Below, one piece after another: positions 17,735 to 26,418 of a stretch of DNA of 64,000 nucleotides (position 1 is its first letter; every line of letters begins with the position of its first letter). The notes under the pieces were generated by a model. The model was not told the DNA's origin. It was given only the letters and a program-made list of their open reading frames with translations, and did no database searches. Source of the stretch: Planctomycetota bacterium (GTDB taxonomy: Bacteria; Planctomycetota; UBA1135; JADKAF01); assembly GCA_016719295.1 (NCBI GenBank), contig JADKAF010000001.1, positions 620,001-684,000 of the forward strand, given 5' to 3'. A program made the translations under genes and the position numbers.

Positions 17735-17873
17735 CTTCGATCTCGGGGTCCTCAAGTCCTTGGGCCACGGAGCCGGTCGTCCTCGGGCAGGCGTTCGAGC
17801 CCGAGGACAGGTTTCGCGAGGGCGTCAGCCGTCGGATCCGCCAACACGCGAGCGTGGTTTCGGCGAGCTGCGC

Positions 17874-19208
17874 TCAGCTCTCGCGGAATCCCCAGACGCG
17901 GAAGCCGGCGAGCTCGCTCGAGAGCGCCTGGAGCTTCAGCTGGGAGTATTGGACGACCGCGTTGCCGCTGATCGAGAAGGAGCCTTCGACTCCGGAGGTC
18001 ACGTTGGAGCCGATGTAGGCGCCGCCCAAGATCAGCTTCTGCTGCGAGCCGCCGCCGGCGAGCTCCAAGCTGCCGCGCACGATCACCATCCCGTGCCAGA
18101 GGAACTGGCCCGTGATCTTGAGATTGCCGTCGACGACGAGCAGCCCCGCCCCGCGGTTGTTGCCGGAGAAGTGCAGGTTCCCCTGCGCATAGGTGACCTT
18201 CATCTTGGTGAGGTCGGGATTCCCGAACCAGCTCTCGTCGGCCTCGTCGACCTGGCCATCGCCATCGCTGTCCTTGCCGTCGCCGCCCTGCGGGGCCTGC
18301 GTGTAGGTCCCCGGCTGGAGGAAGTGCTCGGCGGCGCCGGAGTAGGTCGAGATCATGTCGTTGATGAAGGCGTTGCCGCTGCTCCACGGCGAGGGCGGGT
18401 CGACGGTCTGGACGCTGGGTGAGCTGCCGGTGCCGACGACGAGCGTGTTCTGGCTGCGCCGCAGCGAGGAGACCACGTTCGTCGTCGGACCTGCGACCCC
18501 GATGCCGGGGACCGAGGCGCCGGTGACCGAGTCGATGCCGCTGACGAGGAAGGAGCTGCCGTTGAAGGTGACGTCGGAGTTCGGGTCACCGAGGAAGACC
18601 GCCGCGTTGGGCATCGGCAGCAAGGCCGCGGAGCGTTGCAGCCACATGGTGACGCGGCGCTCGCGAGCGCCGGCGTAGCTGGCGAACGGGCGTGCCAAGC
18701 CGACCAGCTCGAGCATGGAGTTCTCGTCGCCTTCGTCGGTGGTGCCGTCGCGGTCGTTGTCGATGGTGTCCTTGTCGCGCTGGCGGTCGACGATGAGCGC
18801 GGCGACGTTCTCGTCGTCCTCATCGACACGGCCGTCGCCGTCGTTGTCGATGCTGTCGCCGGACCAGTCGTGGATCATGTAGGCGATCCCGACCTCGTCC
18901 TCCTCGTCGACCTCGCCATCGCGATCGTTGTCGATTCCATCCGTCGCGGGCTGGAAGAGCTCGTCGGCCTTCTCGAAGCCGCTCGTCGAGCGCGCCTTGC
19001 GTACGAGGGCGAAGCCCTCCTGCACCGCCGCCTCGGCGCTCGCCACGAGACGCTCGTCGGCCATGCGGGCGCTCGTGCTCTGCGTGCGCGAGGTCATCAG
19101 CAGCACGATCGCCGAGGACAGGATGGCGAGCGGTACGACGCCCGCCATCACGGTCACGACCATATAGCCGGATTGGTCGCAACGCAGGATCGGAGATTGG
19201 GGATTCAT
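17874..19208 (-). CDS. GspK/PilX-like minor pseudopilin with calcium-loop motifs
   Basis: 444 residues. The N-terminus, DQSG followed by YMVVTVMAGVVPLAILSSAI, is a prepilin-type site and hydrophobic helix. It lacks the Glu at position 5 of the mature form (Thr is there instead), which is the known exception in GspK and PilX proteins. Residues about 80-160 hold three close copies of IDNDxDGxxDExDE, and a fourth lies near 315 (DSDGDGQVDEADES). These resemble thrombospondin type 3/EF-hand-like calcium loops. The C-terminal third (GNLHFSGNNRGAGLLVVDG, GMVIVRGSLELAGGG, YIGSNVTSG) is Gly-rich beta structure often seen in PilX-like proteins. It is the last of three genes in the order expected for GspI-GspJ-GspK, 4 bp after the preceding gene. 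The assignment to type II secretion or to a type IV pilus cannot be decided here. Confidence 0.72.
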   Translation of the reverse strand: MNPQSPILRCDQSGYMVVTVMAGVVPLAILSSAIVLLMTSRTQSTSARMADERLVASAEAAVQEGFALVRKARSTSGFEKADELFQPATDGIDNDRDGEVDEEDEVGIAYMIHDWSGDSIDNDGDGRVDEDDENVAALIVDRQRDKDTIDNDRDGTTDEGDENSMLELVGLARPFASYAGARERRVTMWLQRSAALLPMPNAAVFLGDPNSDVTFNGSSFLVSGIDSVTGASVPGIGVAGPTTNVVSSLRRSQNTLVVGTGSSPSVQTVDPPSPWSSGNAFINDMISTYSGAAEHFLQPGTYTQAPQGGDGKDSDGDGQVDEADESWFGNPDLTKMKVTYAQGNLHFSGNNRGAGLLVVDGNLKITGQFLWHGMVIVRGSLELAGGGSQQKLILGGAYIGSNVTSGVEGSFSISGNAVVQYSQLKLQALSSELAGFRVWGFRES

Positions 19209-19212
19209 GGGC

Positions 19213-19923
19213 TCACCAGTTCTTCACGTAGATGACGCGACCGTAGCTCTGGATTTCGGGCTCGAGCTTGCCCTCGACTTTCTGCGCGATGGCGATGCGC
19301 ACCCGCAGCTCCTGCTCGTAACGCGAGATGCTGAAGCCGGTGACGTTGCCGGCGATGGCTTGGTCGCCTTCCGCGACGCGGATGACGACGTGACCTTCGT
19401 CCACGAGGCCGTCACCGTCGTTGTCGCGCTGGTCCGGCGGATCGGATGGCTCGTTGACGAAGCGAACGTAGGACGGCGGGTCGTAGATGATCGTGGGAGG
19501 CACCGTGGTGTCATCGATGCCGGCGACGCGCTGGAACCAGATGGCTTGCGTCTCGGCTCCGTTGGCGAGCACCGGGCTCACCAAGAAGGCCTCGTCCAGC
19601 TCGTCGACCACGCCGTCGCGGTCGTTGTCGATCCGGTCCTTCAGGGTCGCGGCCGTGGTGCTCAGCACGCGGAAGGGCTGGAGGTTCGAGGACGAAGAGC
19701 GGAGCAGGGTGTCGAGGCGATCGAGGATGTCCGAGCTCGCGCTCTGACGCTCCAAGCGCTGGTTCGACTCCTTCATGCCCTGCTGCAGGGTGCCTTGGAA
19801 CTTCGTCGCGACGATCATCGCGCCGAGGAAGATCGCGGAGGAGATCGAGACCTCGAGCAGCGAGACGCCTCGCTCGCTCCCCCGCGCGCTGCTGTTCTTG
19901 AAGAGCTTCATGGTGCCTTTCAC
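19213..19923 (-). CDS. GspJ/PilW-like minor pseudopilin with calcium-loop motifs
   Basis: 236 residues from the GTG at 19923, which overlaps the stop of the upstream gene (GTGA); the ATG at 19911 is an alternative. The prepilin peptidase site is ERG followed by VSLLEVSISSAIFLGAMIV, with Glu at mature position 5. The soluble part contains two Asp-rich loops, RIDNDRDGVVDELDE and QRDNDGDGLVDEGH, like those in the downstream protein. The length and position in the operon fit GspJ or PilW. No ATPase, secretin or platform protein gene lies in the window. Confidence 0.75.
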   Translation of the reverse strand: MKGTMKLFKNSSARGSERGVSLLEVSISSAIFLGAMIVATKFQGTLQQGMKESNQRLERQSASSDILDRLDTLLRSSSSNLQPFRVLSTTAATLKDRIDNDRDGVVDELDEAFLVSPVLANGAETQAIWFQRVAGIDDTTVPPTIIYDPPSYVRFVNEPSDPPDQRDNDGDGLVDEGHVVIRVAEGDQAIAGNVTGFSISRYEQELRVRIAIAQKVEGKLEPEIQSYGRVIYVKNW

Positions 19924-20426
19924 TCCTTCGCGCGGATGGTGTGGAGCCGGTACTCCTGCAGCCCCTGTCGAGAGTTCCAGCGCAAGACGACCTGGATGCG
20001 CAGCGCGTCGCCGACCAAGTCCCCTCCGGGCACCTCGTCGATGACGATGCTGCCGACGGGGATGCCACGGCTGGTCCCGCCGGTCGTGCTCCCGCCCGCG
20101 GTGGAGCCCGTGCGAGTGAAGCCGCCGCCGCTCTCGATGCGGCGCTCGCGCAGGTCCGGGACGCCGTCTCCGTCGAGGTCGACCGAGAAGGTCTGGTTCG
20201 CGTAGACGGTGGACAAGCTCTCGAAGGGGACGCGGCGCAGCTCGTCGAGCTTGGCTCTCGCCGCCATGCTCGCGATCTCGTTCTCCGCCACGGCCTCCGT
20301 GACGTGATTCGAGCTGATCATCAAGGGTGCGAGCCCGACGAAGGCGACGGTCACGAGCGAGACCCCGATCATCATCTCGATGATCGAGAAGCCGCTCTGC
20401 GTCCCTCCGGGGAGAGTGTCGTGCAT
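19920..20426 (-). CDS. GspI/PilV-like minor pseudopilin
   Basis: 168 residues from the ATG at 20426; the upstream open frame is not protein-like. The N-terminus has a prepilin cleavage site, GTQSG followed by FSIIEMMIGVSLVTVAFVGL, with Glu at mature position 5. The segment AENEIASMAARAKLDELRRVPFESL is the typical GspI/PilV helix. One Asp-rich loop, DLDGDGVPDLRE, is present. It is the first gene of the three-gene operon and its stop overlaps the start of the next gene. The 194 bp upstream (20427-20620) shows no clear promoter by eye. Confidence 0.78.
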   Translation of the reverse strand: MHDTLPGGTQSGFSIIEMMIGVSLVTVAFVGLAPLMISSNHVTEAVAENEIASMAARAKLDELRRVPFESLSTVYANQTFSVDLDGDGVPDLRERRIESGGGFTRTGSTAGGSTTGGTSRGIPVGSIVIDEVPGGDLVGDALRIQVVLRWNSRQGLQEYRLHTIRAKE

Positions 20427-20620
20427 GGCATTGATACTCGAGAGAGTTCTGCGAGCGCCGCGACGCGGAGCTCGACGCCCTCTCTTCGGAACTCCCCCCT
20501 CGGCTGGGGCATAGAAAGAAGTTCCTGGCACCTCTTTTCCGATCCAGCGCGCGGGGCGCACCGTCGAGAGGGCGCAGCGCTCACGCGCGACCAGCATGGC
20601 GCATGCCGCCAGCTATCGAC

Positions 20621-21883
20621 TCAGCGCGCTCGCGGACGCAGCGCGAAGCGATCGAAGATCTTTCCGAGCTGGAGATCCCAAGCGAGGACCTCGAGCTCCT
20701 GCGCCCCGAAACGCAGCTCCCAGACGTGGTGGCGCGAGTGCGCGTAGCCGGGGCTCTGCAGATACCAGCGCGCGGTGTCGGGCGTCCGCTGCTGCACTCC
20801 GAAGCCGCCTTCCCCGACGTAGGTCGTCCCTCGCTCCGAGCGCGCTCCCTCCTTGATCGGCACCGTGCGCTTCAGGGCGTGGCCGTCGTTCTCCAGCGCG
20901 AGATCGAGAGCGTAGCGATCGAAGAGCGGCAGCCAATGCGGCGCCGCCGTCGCGGGCTGCTTCACCGCCGGCCAGAGCGGTCGGTGGTATTGCGCGATCT
21001 GCCAGCGCGTCGCGCGGCGCGAGGCGAGCACCTGCTCCAGGAACATCGACTGCTCGCCGCCGGCGGCGATCTCGGTGTTCAAGGTGACGAGCAGCACCTC
21101 CGGCGTGAGCTCGGTCGCATAGTAGTTCTTCTCGGCGCCGCCTGGCGCGCCGAAGACCTCGTCGTAGAGGGCTCCGGTGGCCTCGTGGTTTCCGCGCGTG
21201 GGCAGGATCGGGAGCACGCGACCGCTCGCGCCGATCACGAGCTCTTGATCGCGGAGCCAGCGATCCCAGAGCGGGAGCTGCGTCCCCCAGAGCACGAAGT
21301 CGCCGCCATGGGCGAGCGCCAGCACCTCGGGGCGCAGGTCGATCAGCTGCGCGAGCATGCGGTTCACCGCTCTTCGCTGCGCGCGGTCGGAGCGCGCGTC
21401 TCCGCCCGAGAGCAGGGCGATGGGCTCAGGGGTCGCCGGTGCGGTGCGGAAGTGCATCTCGGGGCTGCGTTGCCCATCGCTCTCCAGCACGAAGTAGTAG
21501 GTCGTATTCGGCGTGAGCTCGTCCAGTGCCACGGCATGCCAGTGCAGCGCGAGCTCGGTACCGGTGTAGCGGCCGCTGCGCGCGCTCGTCCGTTGCTTCG
21601 CGTAGCTCGCGAGCGCTCCCTCGCTCGCGCGGCTCCGCACGTCATAGCGCACGTGGTGCTCGCGCCCCAGCGCCGCGGTGTCCCAGAGCATGAGCGCTTT
21701 GCGCTGCGGGTCCTCCGTCCAGACGATGCGCCAATGCGCCGGGCGTTGATCGACGAGGCCGTCGGGAGGGAAGGTCTCGGAGTCCTCGAGCTTCGGGACG
21801 AGGAGGAGGGCTTCGCCGGACGGCGGCGCCTGCGCGAGGAGCGCCGAAGACAGCATGAGGATGGAGAGGGACAGAAAGCGCAT
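20621..21883 (-). CDS. Exported purple acid phosphatase-like metallophosphoesterase
   Basis: 420 residues from the ATG at 21883. A signal peptide (FLSLSILMLSSALLAQA) precedes a fibronectin-like N-terminal domain (HWHAVALDELTPNTTYYFVLES). The calcineurin-like domain then shows LLSGGDARSD (metal-binding Asp), HGGDFVLWG (GDxx region), ILPTRGNHEATG (GNHE) and IAQYHRPLW (metal His). The last GHxH motif is not obvious: ALENDGHALKRT supplies one GHA. It probably hydrolyses phosphate esters outside the cytoplasm. The ATG overlaps the stop of the upstream membrane-protein gene (TGATG), so the two are coupled. Confidence 0.82.
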   Translation of the reverse strand: MRFLSLSILMLSSALLAQAPPSGEALLLVPKLEDSETFPPDGLVDQRPAHWRIVWTEDPQRKALMLWDTAALGREHHVRYDVRSRASEGALASYAKQRTSARSGRYTGTELALHWHAVALDELTPNTTYYFVLESDGQRSPEMHFRTAPATPEPIALLSGGDARSDRAQRRAVNRMLAQLIDLRPEVLALAHGGDFVLWGTQLPLWDRWLRDQELVIGASGRVLPILPTRGNHEATGALYDEVFGAPGGAEKNYYATELTPEVLLVTLNTEIAAGGEQSMFLEQVLASRRATRWQIAQYHRPLWPAVKQPATAAPHWLPLFDRYALDLALENDGHALKRTVPIKEGARSERGTTYVGEGGFGVQQRTPDTARWYLQSPGYAHSRHHVWELRFGAQELEVLAWDLQLGKIFDRFALRPRAR

Positions 21884-22686
21884 CACGGGGAGCTCGCGTG
21901 GGTGACCGGAGGCTCCGCGCGCTGCAGATCGCGAGCGCGCAGGAGCGCGAGAGCGGCGAGGGGCGCGCAGGCATTGGGCAAGCGCACGAGGAAGTCGGCG
22001 TAGAACTCGGATCCATACGCGAGAGGGCGGAGAGCGGCCGTCGCGAGCCCCCAGGCGCCCATCCACGCGAGGGCGATCCGCGCGCGCGGCCAGCGCAACG
22101 CGAGGAGCGCGCCGAGAGCCACGGCGACATCGAGTGCCCCGATGCCGAGGAGCATCCGGCGCGCCGTCGGCTCGGCGAGAGAGACCTCGAGCTCGCGCGC
22201 GAAGAGGAAGAGGAAGTCGAGGAACTCGCCGTGCATGGCGAAGGCTTCGACTCCGTGCGCGGCGAAGGTCGCGGCGGAGGCGCCGACGAGCAGCACGGCT
22301 GCGGCTCGCACGCGCCGTTCACCGGGACGCCTCGGCGTCGCGCAGAGCATCCCGAGCGAGAGCGGTGCCGCGAGGCGCGTGGCTTGCATGGCCGGTGCGA
22401 GCGCCGCGAAAGGCTCGCGCTGCCAGATCGTCGCCGCGCACCACGCGCCGCACCACGCCGCGAGAGCCAGCCCGAGCAGACCGAGCGGTCGGAAGGGTAC
22501 CAGCAACGCGAGCACGACGCCGAACCAACCCGCGCTGCGCAGCACGCTCAACGCGCCGGCCTCGTCGTAGCCGCCCTCGGTCCAGAGCCACGCGAAGAGC
22601 GGGCCCCAGCCCTCGATCCCCAAGCGCAGCAGCGCGACCATGCAGGCCAGCACCGCGATCGCGAGGAGGACGCGCGAGAGCTTCAC
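21883..22686 (-). CDS. Integral membrane protein of unknown function
   Basis: 267 residues with about seven hydrophobic helices (for example VLLAIAVLACMVALLRLGI, WFGVVLALLVPFRPLGLLGLALAAW, AAAVLLVGASAATFAAHG and ALDVAVALGALLALRW). A segment AFAMHGEFLDFLFLFARELEV between helices is distinctive, but I do not recognise the family. It resembles small DoxX-like or metal-dependent-hydrolase-like membrane proteins only in general form. It begins 13 bp after the SGNH-fusion gene and overlaps the phosphatase gene, so it sits inside a minus-strand operon. Confidence 0.7.
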   Translation of the reverse strand: MKLSRVLLAIAVLACMVALLRLGIEGWGPLFAWLWTEGGYDEAGALSVLRSAGWFGVVLALLVPFRPLGLLGLALAAWCGAWCAATIWQREPFAALAPAMQATRLAAPLSLGMLCATPRRPGERRVRAAAVLLVGASAATFAAHGVEAFAMHGEFLDFLFLFARELEVSLAEPTARRMLLGIGALDVAVALGALLALRWPRARIALAWMGAWGLATAALRPLAYGSEFYADFLVRLPNACAPLAALALLRARDLQRAEPPVTHASSP

Positions 22687-22699
22687 CGGAGGCGGCGGA

Positions 22700-24181
22700 T
22701 CAGCCCTGGCGGCGGTGCAGCGAGAGAGCGATGGCGGCCGCGGCGCGCTCGGCGACGAACGCGTTGCCCGCGGCGGTGAGATGCACGCCGTCGTTCGTGA
22801 GGATTCCTTGCTCGGCGTTGGCGGCGTTCAGGAGCGCCAGGCGATCCAGGAAGTCCGCGCGCAGGTCGCAGAGCACGAGGCCCAGCTCCGCGGCGACCGC
22901 GCGAGTGATGCCGGCGTAGCGGTCGAGCTCCGTATCGAGCTCGTTCTCTCCCGCGCGCTTCTCGCCGATCACGCTCGGCGTCGCGAGCACGACGCGGGCT
23001 CCGGCGGCGCCGAGCTTCGCGCAGAGCTCGCGCAGCCCGGAGTCGAACGCCGCTTCCGGCGTGCCCTTGCCGTTCAGCTTCTGGTGCCAGACATCGTTGA
23101 TGCCGATGTAGACGAAGACGATCGTCGGCTTCGCGGCGAGCACATCGCGCTCGAGGCGCGCGAGCAGGTCGCCGATCTTGTTGCCGCTGATGCCCGCGCG
23201 CACGAACGGGATCTCGAGCTCCGAGCGCTGCTCGCGCAGCGCGGCCTCGAGGCGCGTCACGTAGCCGCCCGGCGCCCCACCGGCCTGCGTGATCGAGTCG
23301 CCGAGGAACGCGAGCTTGTCGCCTTCGCGCCAGGGCGCCGACGCGAGGGCGGCGAGCGCGCCGCCGCCGCGCTGCGCGAAGAGCCACGGCAACAGGCCGC
23401 TGTCGTCGGAGTAGGCCGACTTCCACGAGTCGTGCGCGACGCCCTGGAGCTCCGTATAGATCGGAGCGCCGCCCACGGCTTCGAGGGCGCCGATCATCGC
23501 GCGCGAGCGCTCGACCGCGACCACCTTGTCGTCCGCGCCGTGGAAGCACCAGAGCGGAAGCGCGGCGAGCCGCGCGGCGTCGCGCGGATCGCCGCCTCCG
23601 CAGATCGGAGCGGCAGCGGCGAACCACGTCGGATGGCGCGCGGCGAGATCCCAGGTGCCGAAGCCGCCCATTGAGAGGCCGGTGAGATAGAGGCGCTCGG
23701 GGTCGATCGGGTGCTGCGCGAGCACCTTCTGGAGCGCGCGCTGCACGCCTTCCATGGCCGGGGATTGCTCGGCGGGGCGCGCGCTCTCCTTCGCGCTCCA
23801 ATCGACCTCGACCCAGCGGCGGTCCTTCGGGCACTGCGGCGCGAGCACGTAGCAGGGATAGGCCTCGCTCCAGGCCTTGCTCGCCATCGGGTTGCCGAAC
23901 CAGCTGAGCTGGCGTCGGTTGTCGTCGCCGCGCTCGCCCGCGCCGTGGAGGAAGAGCACGAGCGGATAGCGCGCGCCCTCCGCGATCTGCGCGGGCTTCA
24001 GCAGCTTCCAGGGTACGCGCAGCTCGGCGCCGCCCGCGTCGCGGAGCTGCTCGAGCCCTTCCGCGAAGCGCTCGTCTTGCGCCGCGGCGCGCGCGCCGGG
24101 CAGGAGCGCGCCGACGAAGGCGGCGGAGGCGGGCAGCGCGCGGAGCGCGCCGCGCACGAGGTAGAGGAACGAGTCCAGCAT
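22700..24181 (-). CDS. Exported two-enzyme fusion: alpha/beta-hydrolase and SGNH (GDSL) hydrolase
   Basis: 493 residues from the ATG at 24181, with a signal peptide-like start. Residues about 30-270 are a PHB-depolymerase/prolyl-oligopeptidase-like alpha/beta-hydrolase: oxyanion segment LVLFLHGAGERGDDN, nucleophile elbow TGLSMGGFGTWDLA, acid region FHGADDKVV and a His in GVAHDSW. Residues about 290-490 are an SGNH hydrolase: block I LAFLGDSITQAGG, block II GISGNKIGDLL, block III YIGINDVWHQ and block V NDGVHLTAAGNAF. Each domain appears to have its full catalytic set. The likely role is de-esterification of a polysaccharide or polyester, such as acetyl groups on algal or plant glycans; the substrate is inferred. 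Confidence 0.87.
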   Translation of the reverse strand: MLDSFLYLVRGALRALPASAAFVGALLPGARAAAQDERFAEGLEQLRDAGGAELRVPWKLLKPAQIAEGARYPLVLFLHGAGERGDDNRRQLSWFGNPMASKAWSEAYPCYVLAPQCPKDRRWVEVDWSAKESARPAEQSPAMEGVQRALQKVLAQHPIDPERLYLTGLSMGGFGTWDLAARHPTWFAAAAPICGGGDPRDAARLAALPLWCFHGADDKVVAVERSRAMIGALEAVGGAPIYTELQGVAHDSWKSAYSDDSGLLPWLFAQRGGGALAALASAPWREGDKLAFLGDSITQAGGAPGGYVTRLEAALREQRSELEIPFVRAGISGNKIGDLLARLERDVLAAKPTIVFVYIGINDVWHQKLNGKGTPEAAFDSGLRELCAKLGAAGARVVLATPSVIGEKRAGENELDTELDRYAGITRAVAAELGLVLCDLRADFLDRLALLNAANAEQGILTNDGVHLTAAGNAFVAERAAAAIALSLHRRQG

Positions 24182-24251
24182 CGGGAGCTCCGCGAGGAGG
24201 GCGTGGGAGCGCGCAGCGTAGCGCCTGACGCGCGAGTGGGCCACGACGCGC

Positions 24252-24938
24252 TCAGCTCCGCTCGAGCGCCGCGCGCAGCGCGCGCACCTCGGCCTCGTCG
24301 ACGAGCTCGCCGCCGGTGCGCGCGCTCGAGTGCAGCTCGCGCGCTCCCGTGGCGGCGAGGAGCGCGGCGGCATGCGCGGAGCGCACGCCGCCGCCGGGCA
24401 GGACGAGGAGGCGCTCCGCGGCCTGCCGGATCAGCGCGCGCAAGCGCACGCGTCCGTCCCACGCGGTGCTCTCGTCTCCGCTCGTCAGCACGCGCTCGAA
24501 GCCGAGCTCGATCAGGGACTCCAGCGCTTCCTCTTGTCGCGCGAGGAGATCGAAGGCGCGGTGGAAGGTCGCCTCGAGCGGGCGCGCTTCCTCGCGGAGG
24601 CGCCGCATCGACTCGCGATCGATCGCGCCGTCCGCGCCTAGCGCGCCGATCACGATGCCCTGCAGGCCGAGCTCGCGCGCTCGACGGACCTCCGCGAGTA
24701 GCGCGCGGAGCTCATCGCGGCTCAGCGTGAACGGTCCGCCGTGGGGACGCAGCAACACCCGGAGATCGAGCGCGGGATGCGCGTCGCGGATCTGCGCGAG
24801 GAGCGTCTGCGGCGGCGTCACCCCTCCGCACGCGAGGTCCACGCAGAGCTCCAGACGGTCGGCTCCACCGCGCGCGGCGGCCGCCGCATCGGCGAGGCTC
24901 GTCGCGACGATCTCGAGCTTCCGCGCAGCGCGGCTCAA
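24252..24938 (-). CDS. cutC: CutC family protein (TIM barrel)
   Basis: 228 residues. It has the CutC core: KLEIVATSLADAAAAARGGADRLELC near the N-terminus, then VLLRPHGGPFTLS, GIVIGALGADGAID, ATFHRAFDLL, ERVLTSGDE and LLVLPGGGVRS. No ATG lies upstream of the conserved start. The first usable codon is the TTG at 24938, which has a GAGG at a suitable distance in the tail of the preceding gene. The family was named for copper homeostasis, but its enzymatic role is unsettled. It lies 10 bp downstream of the esterase gene. Confidence 0.9.
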   Translation of the reverse strand: MSRAARKLEIVATSLADAAAAARGGADRLELCVDLACGGVTPPQTLLAQIRDAHPALDLRVLLRPHGGPFTLSRDELRALLAEVRRARELGLQGIVIGALGADGAIDRESMRRLREEARPLEATFHRAFDLLARQEEALESLIELGFERVLTSGDESTAWDGRVRLRALIRQAAERLLVLPGGGVRSAHAAALLAATGARELHSSARTGGELVDEAEVRALRAALERS

Positions 24939-24948
24939 GAGCGGAGCC

Positions 24949-26415
24949 TCACTTCGCTTCGCCAGGCGCCGCGTAGAGGCGCAGCGCGTCGAAGCGCCCG
25001 GTGTCGTCGAACGAGCCCACGCCGATGCACCCGCGGAGGAAGCGGCGATCGACGGCGCGCAGATGCGGCGTCTCGACGCCGTCGAGATAGAGCTCGATCG
25101 CGCCGCTCTCGACGTCGCGCACGAGGCGCGCGCGATGCCAGCGCTCGCCCCAGGGGGTGCCCGCACCGCGCTCGCCCTCGAGGCGCCGCCGCGCGGCCCC
25201 GTCGACGAGGAAGACGCCGTGGCTCGTCGCATCGGCCTGCTGGCCGAGATGCACGTAGTAGAAGTGCTCCGCGTCCTGCCAGCCGCAGACGAGCACGAGG
25301 TCGCGATGCCCGTAGCTCGCGTGCGTGCTGCGCAGATCGACGTCGAGGACGAAGCTCTCGACGGCGAGATCCTTTCGCACGGCGAGGTGCAGCGGCGAGC
25401 GATGCTTCGGCGCGTACGAGCTCCGCTTCGCCACGATCTCGAGCGCGCGAGCGCCGCTCTCTCCGGTGATCCTCCAAGCGGCGGCGTCGGAGAGCCACCA
25501 CCCGTCCTCGCTCGCGCTCTCGAAGTCCTCGCGCAGCCGCAGCGGATGGAGCCCGCCGCCGCGCAGCTCGCTCCGCCAACGCACGAGCAGCCGATCGAGG
25601 TCGGCTTCCAGCTCCTCGCGCGCCCAACCGTGCTGCGCGCCGATCCGCGAATGCAGCGCCTCGGGGACGCCCGCGGCGCGCAGGGCCTCATGCAGCGCTG
25701 TCGCTTGCGCATGGGGGACCAGCGCATCGTCGGTGCCGTGGAAGCTGCGGACCCAGGCGTCGCCCGCCGACACGTGCGCGCGCGGCGAAGCGGCGCGGCG
25801 GAGCGGCGCCGCGGCGTCGCCGCTCGCGCCGAGGAAGTCCGCGATGAGGCGCTCCGCGCGCTCGGGGAGCTCGGAGGCGGAGAGATCGGTGGGGCCGAAG
25901 AAGTTGCCGACGGCGCGCACGCGCGGGCGGCCGGGCTCGGTGCCTTCGTCGTGCGTGCCGAGCAGCAGCGCGAGATGGCCACCAGCCGAGAAGCCGATCG
26001 CCGCGCAGCGCTCGGGATCGAGCCCGAGCTCGTCTGCATGAGCGGCGAGGAACTCTCGCGCGGCGCAGACATCTTCCCAAGGCGCGGGGAAGCGATGCTC
26101 GGGCAGCAAGCGATAGCTGATCGCCGCGGCGGCGAAGCCCGCGTTCACGCAGCGCTCGACGACACGGTGCACATCTTCGCGCCGACCTTGGCGCCAACCG
26201 CCGCCGTGGATCGCGAGCACGCACGGCAGCGCTCGATCGGCGCTGGCCGGACGCGCGAAGTCGAGCGCGAGCTCGAGCGCGTCGCGCCGCGCGTACACGA
26301 GGCCGCGGCGCCACTCGATGGGCGGCGCCGCGTCCCCCGCGCTCTGCTGCGCTCGGAGCTCAGGCGCGGCCACGCCGGCGAGCAGCGCGCCGATCGCGAG
26401 GAACCCGCGCTTCAC
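24949..26415 (-). CDS. Exported esterase/lipase with C-terminal laminin-G-like or DUF1080-like domain
   Basis: 488 residues with a signal peptide (FLAIGALLAGVAAPELRAQ). Residues about 35-280 are an alpha/beta-hydrolase of the hormone-sensitive lipase/BD-FAE type: oxyanion motif AIHGGGWRQGRRED, nucleophile IGFSAGGHLALLLG, acid SFHGTDDALV and His GAQHGW. The C-terminal 190 residues (DFESASEDGWW, YYVHLGQQADATSHGVFLV, RLVRDVESGAIELYLDG, GCIGVGSFDDTGRFDALRLY) form a jelly roll of the concanavalin/DUF1080 type, probably for glycan binding. It is likely to deacylate a carbohydrate polymer. It starts 3 bp after the helicase stop. Confidence 0.85.
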   Translation of the reverse strand: MKRGFLAIGALLAGVAAPELRAQQSAGDAAPPIEWRRGLVYARRDALELALDFARPASADRALPCVLAIHGGGWRQGRREDVHRVVERCVNAGFAAAAISYRLLPEHRFPAPWEDVCAAREFLAAHADELGLDPERCAAIGFSAGGHLALLLGTHDEGTEPGRPRVRAVGNFFGPTDLSASELPERAERLIADFLGASGDAAAPLRRAASPRAHVSAGDAWVRSFHGTDDALVPHAQATALHEALRAAGVPEALHSRIGAQHGWAREELEADLDRLLVRWRSELRGGGLHPLRLREDFESASEDGWWLSDAAAWRITGESGARALEIVAKRSSYAPKHRSPLHLAVRKDLAVESFVLDVDLRSTHASYGHRDLVLVCGWQDAEHFYYVHLGQQADATSHGVFLVDGAARRRLEGERGAGTPWGERWHRARLVRDVESGAIELYLDGVETPHLRAVDRRFLRGCIGVGSFDDTGRFDALRLYAAPGEAK

Positions 26416-26418
26416 AGC

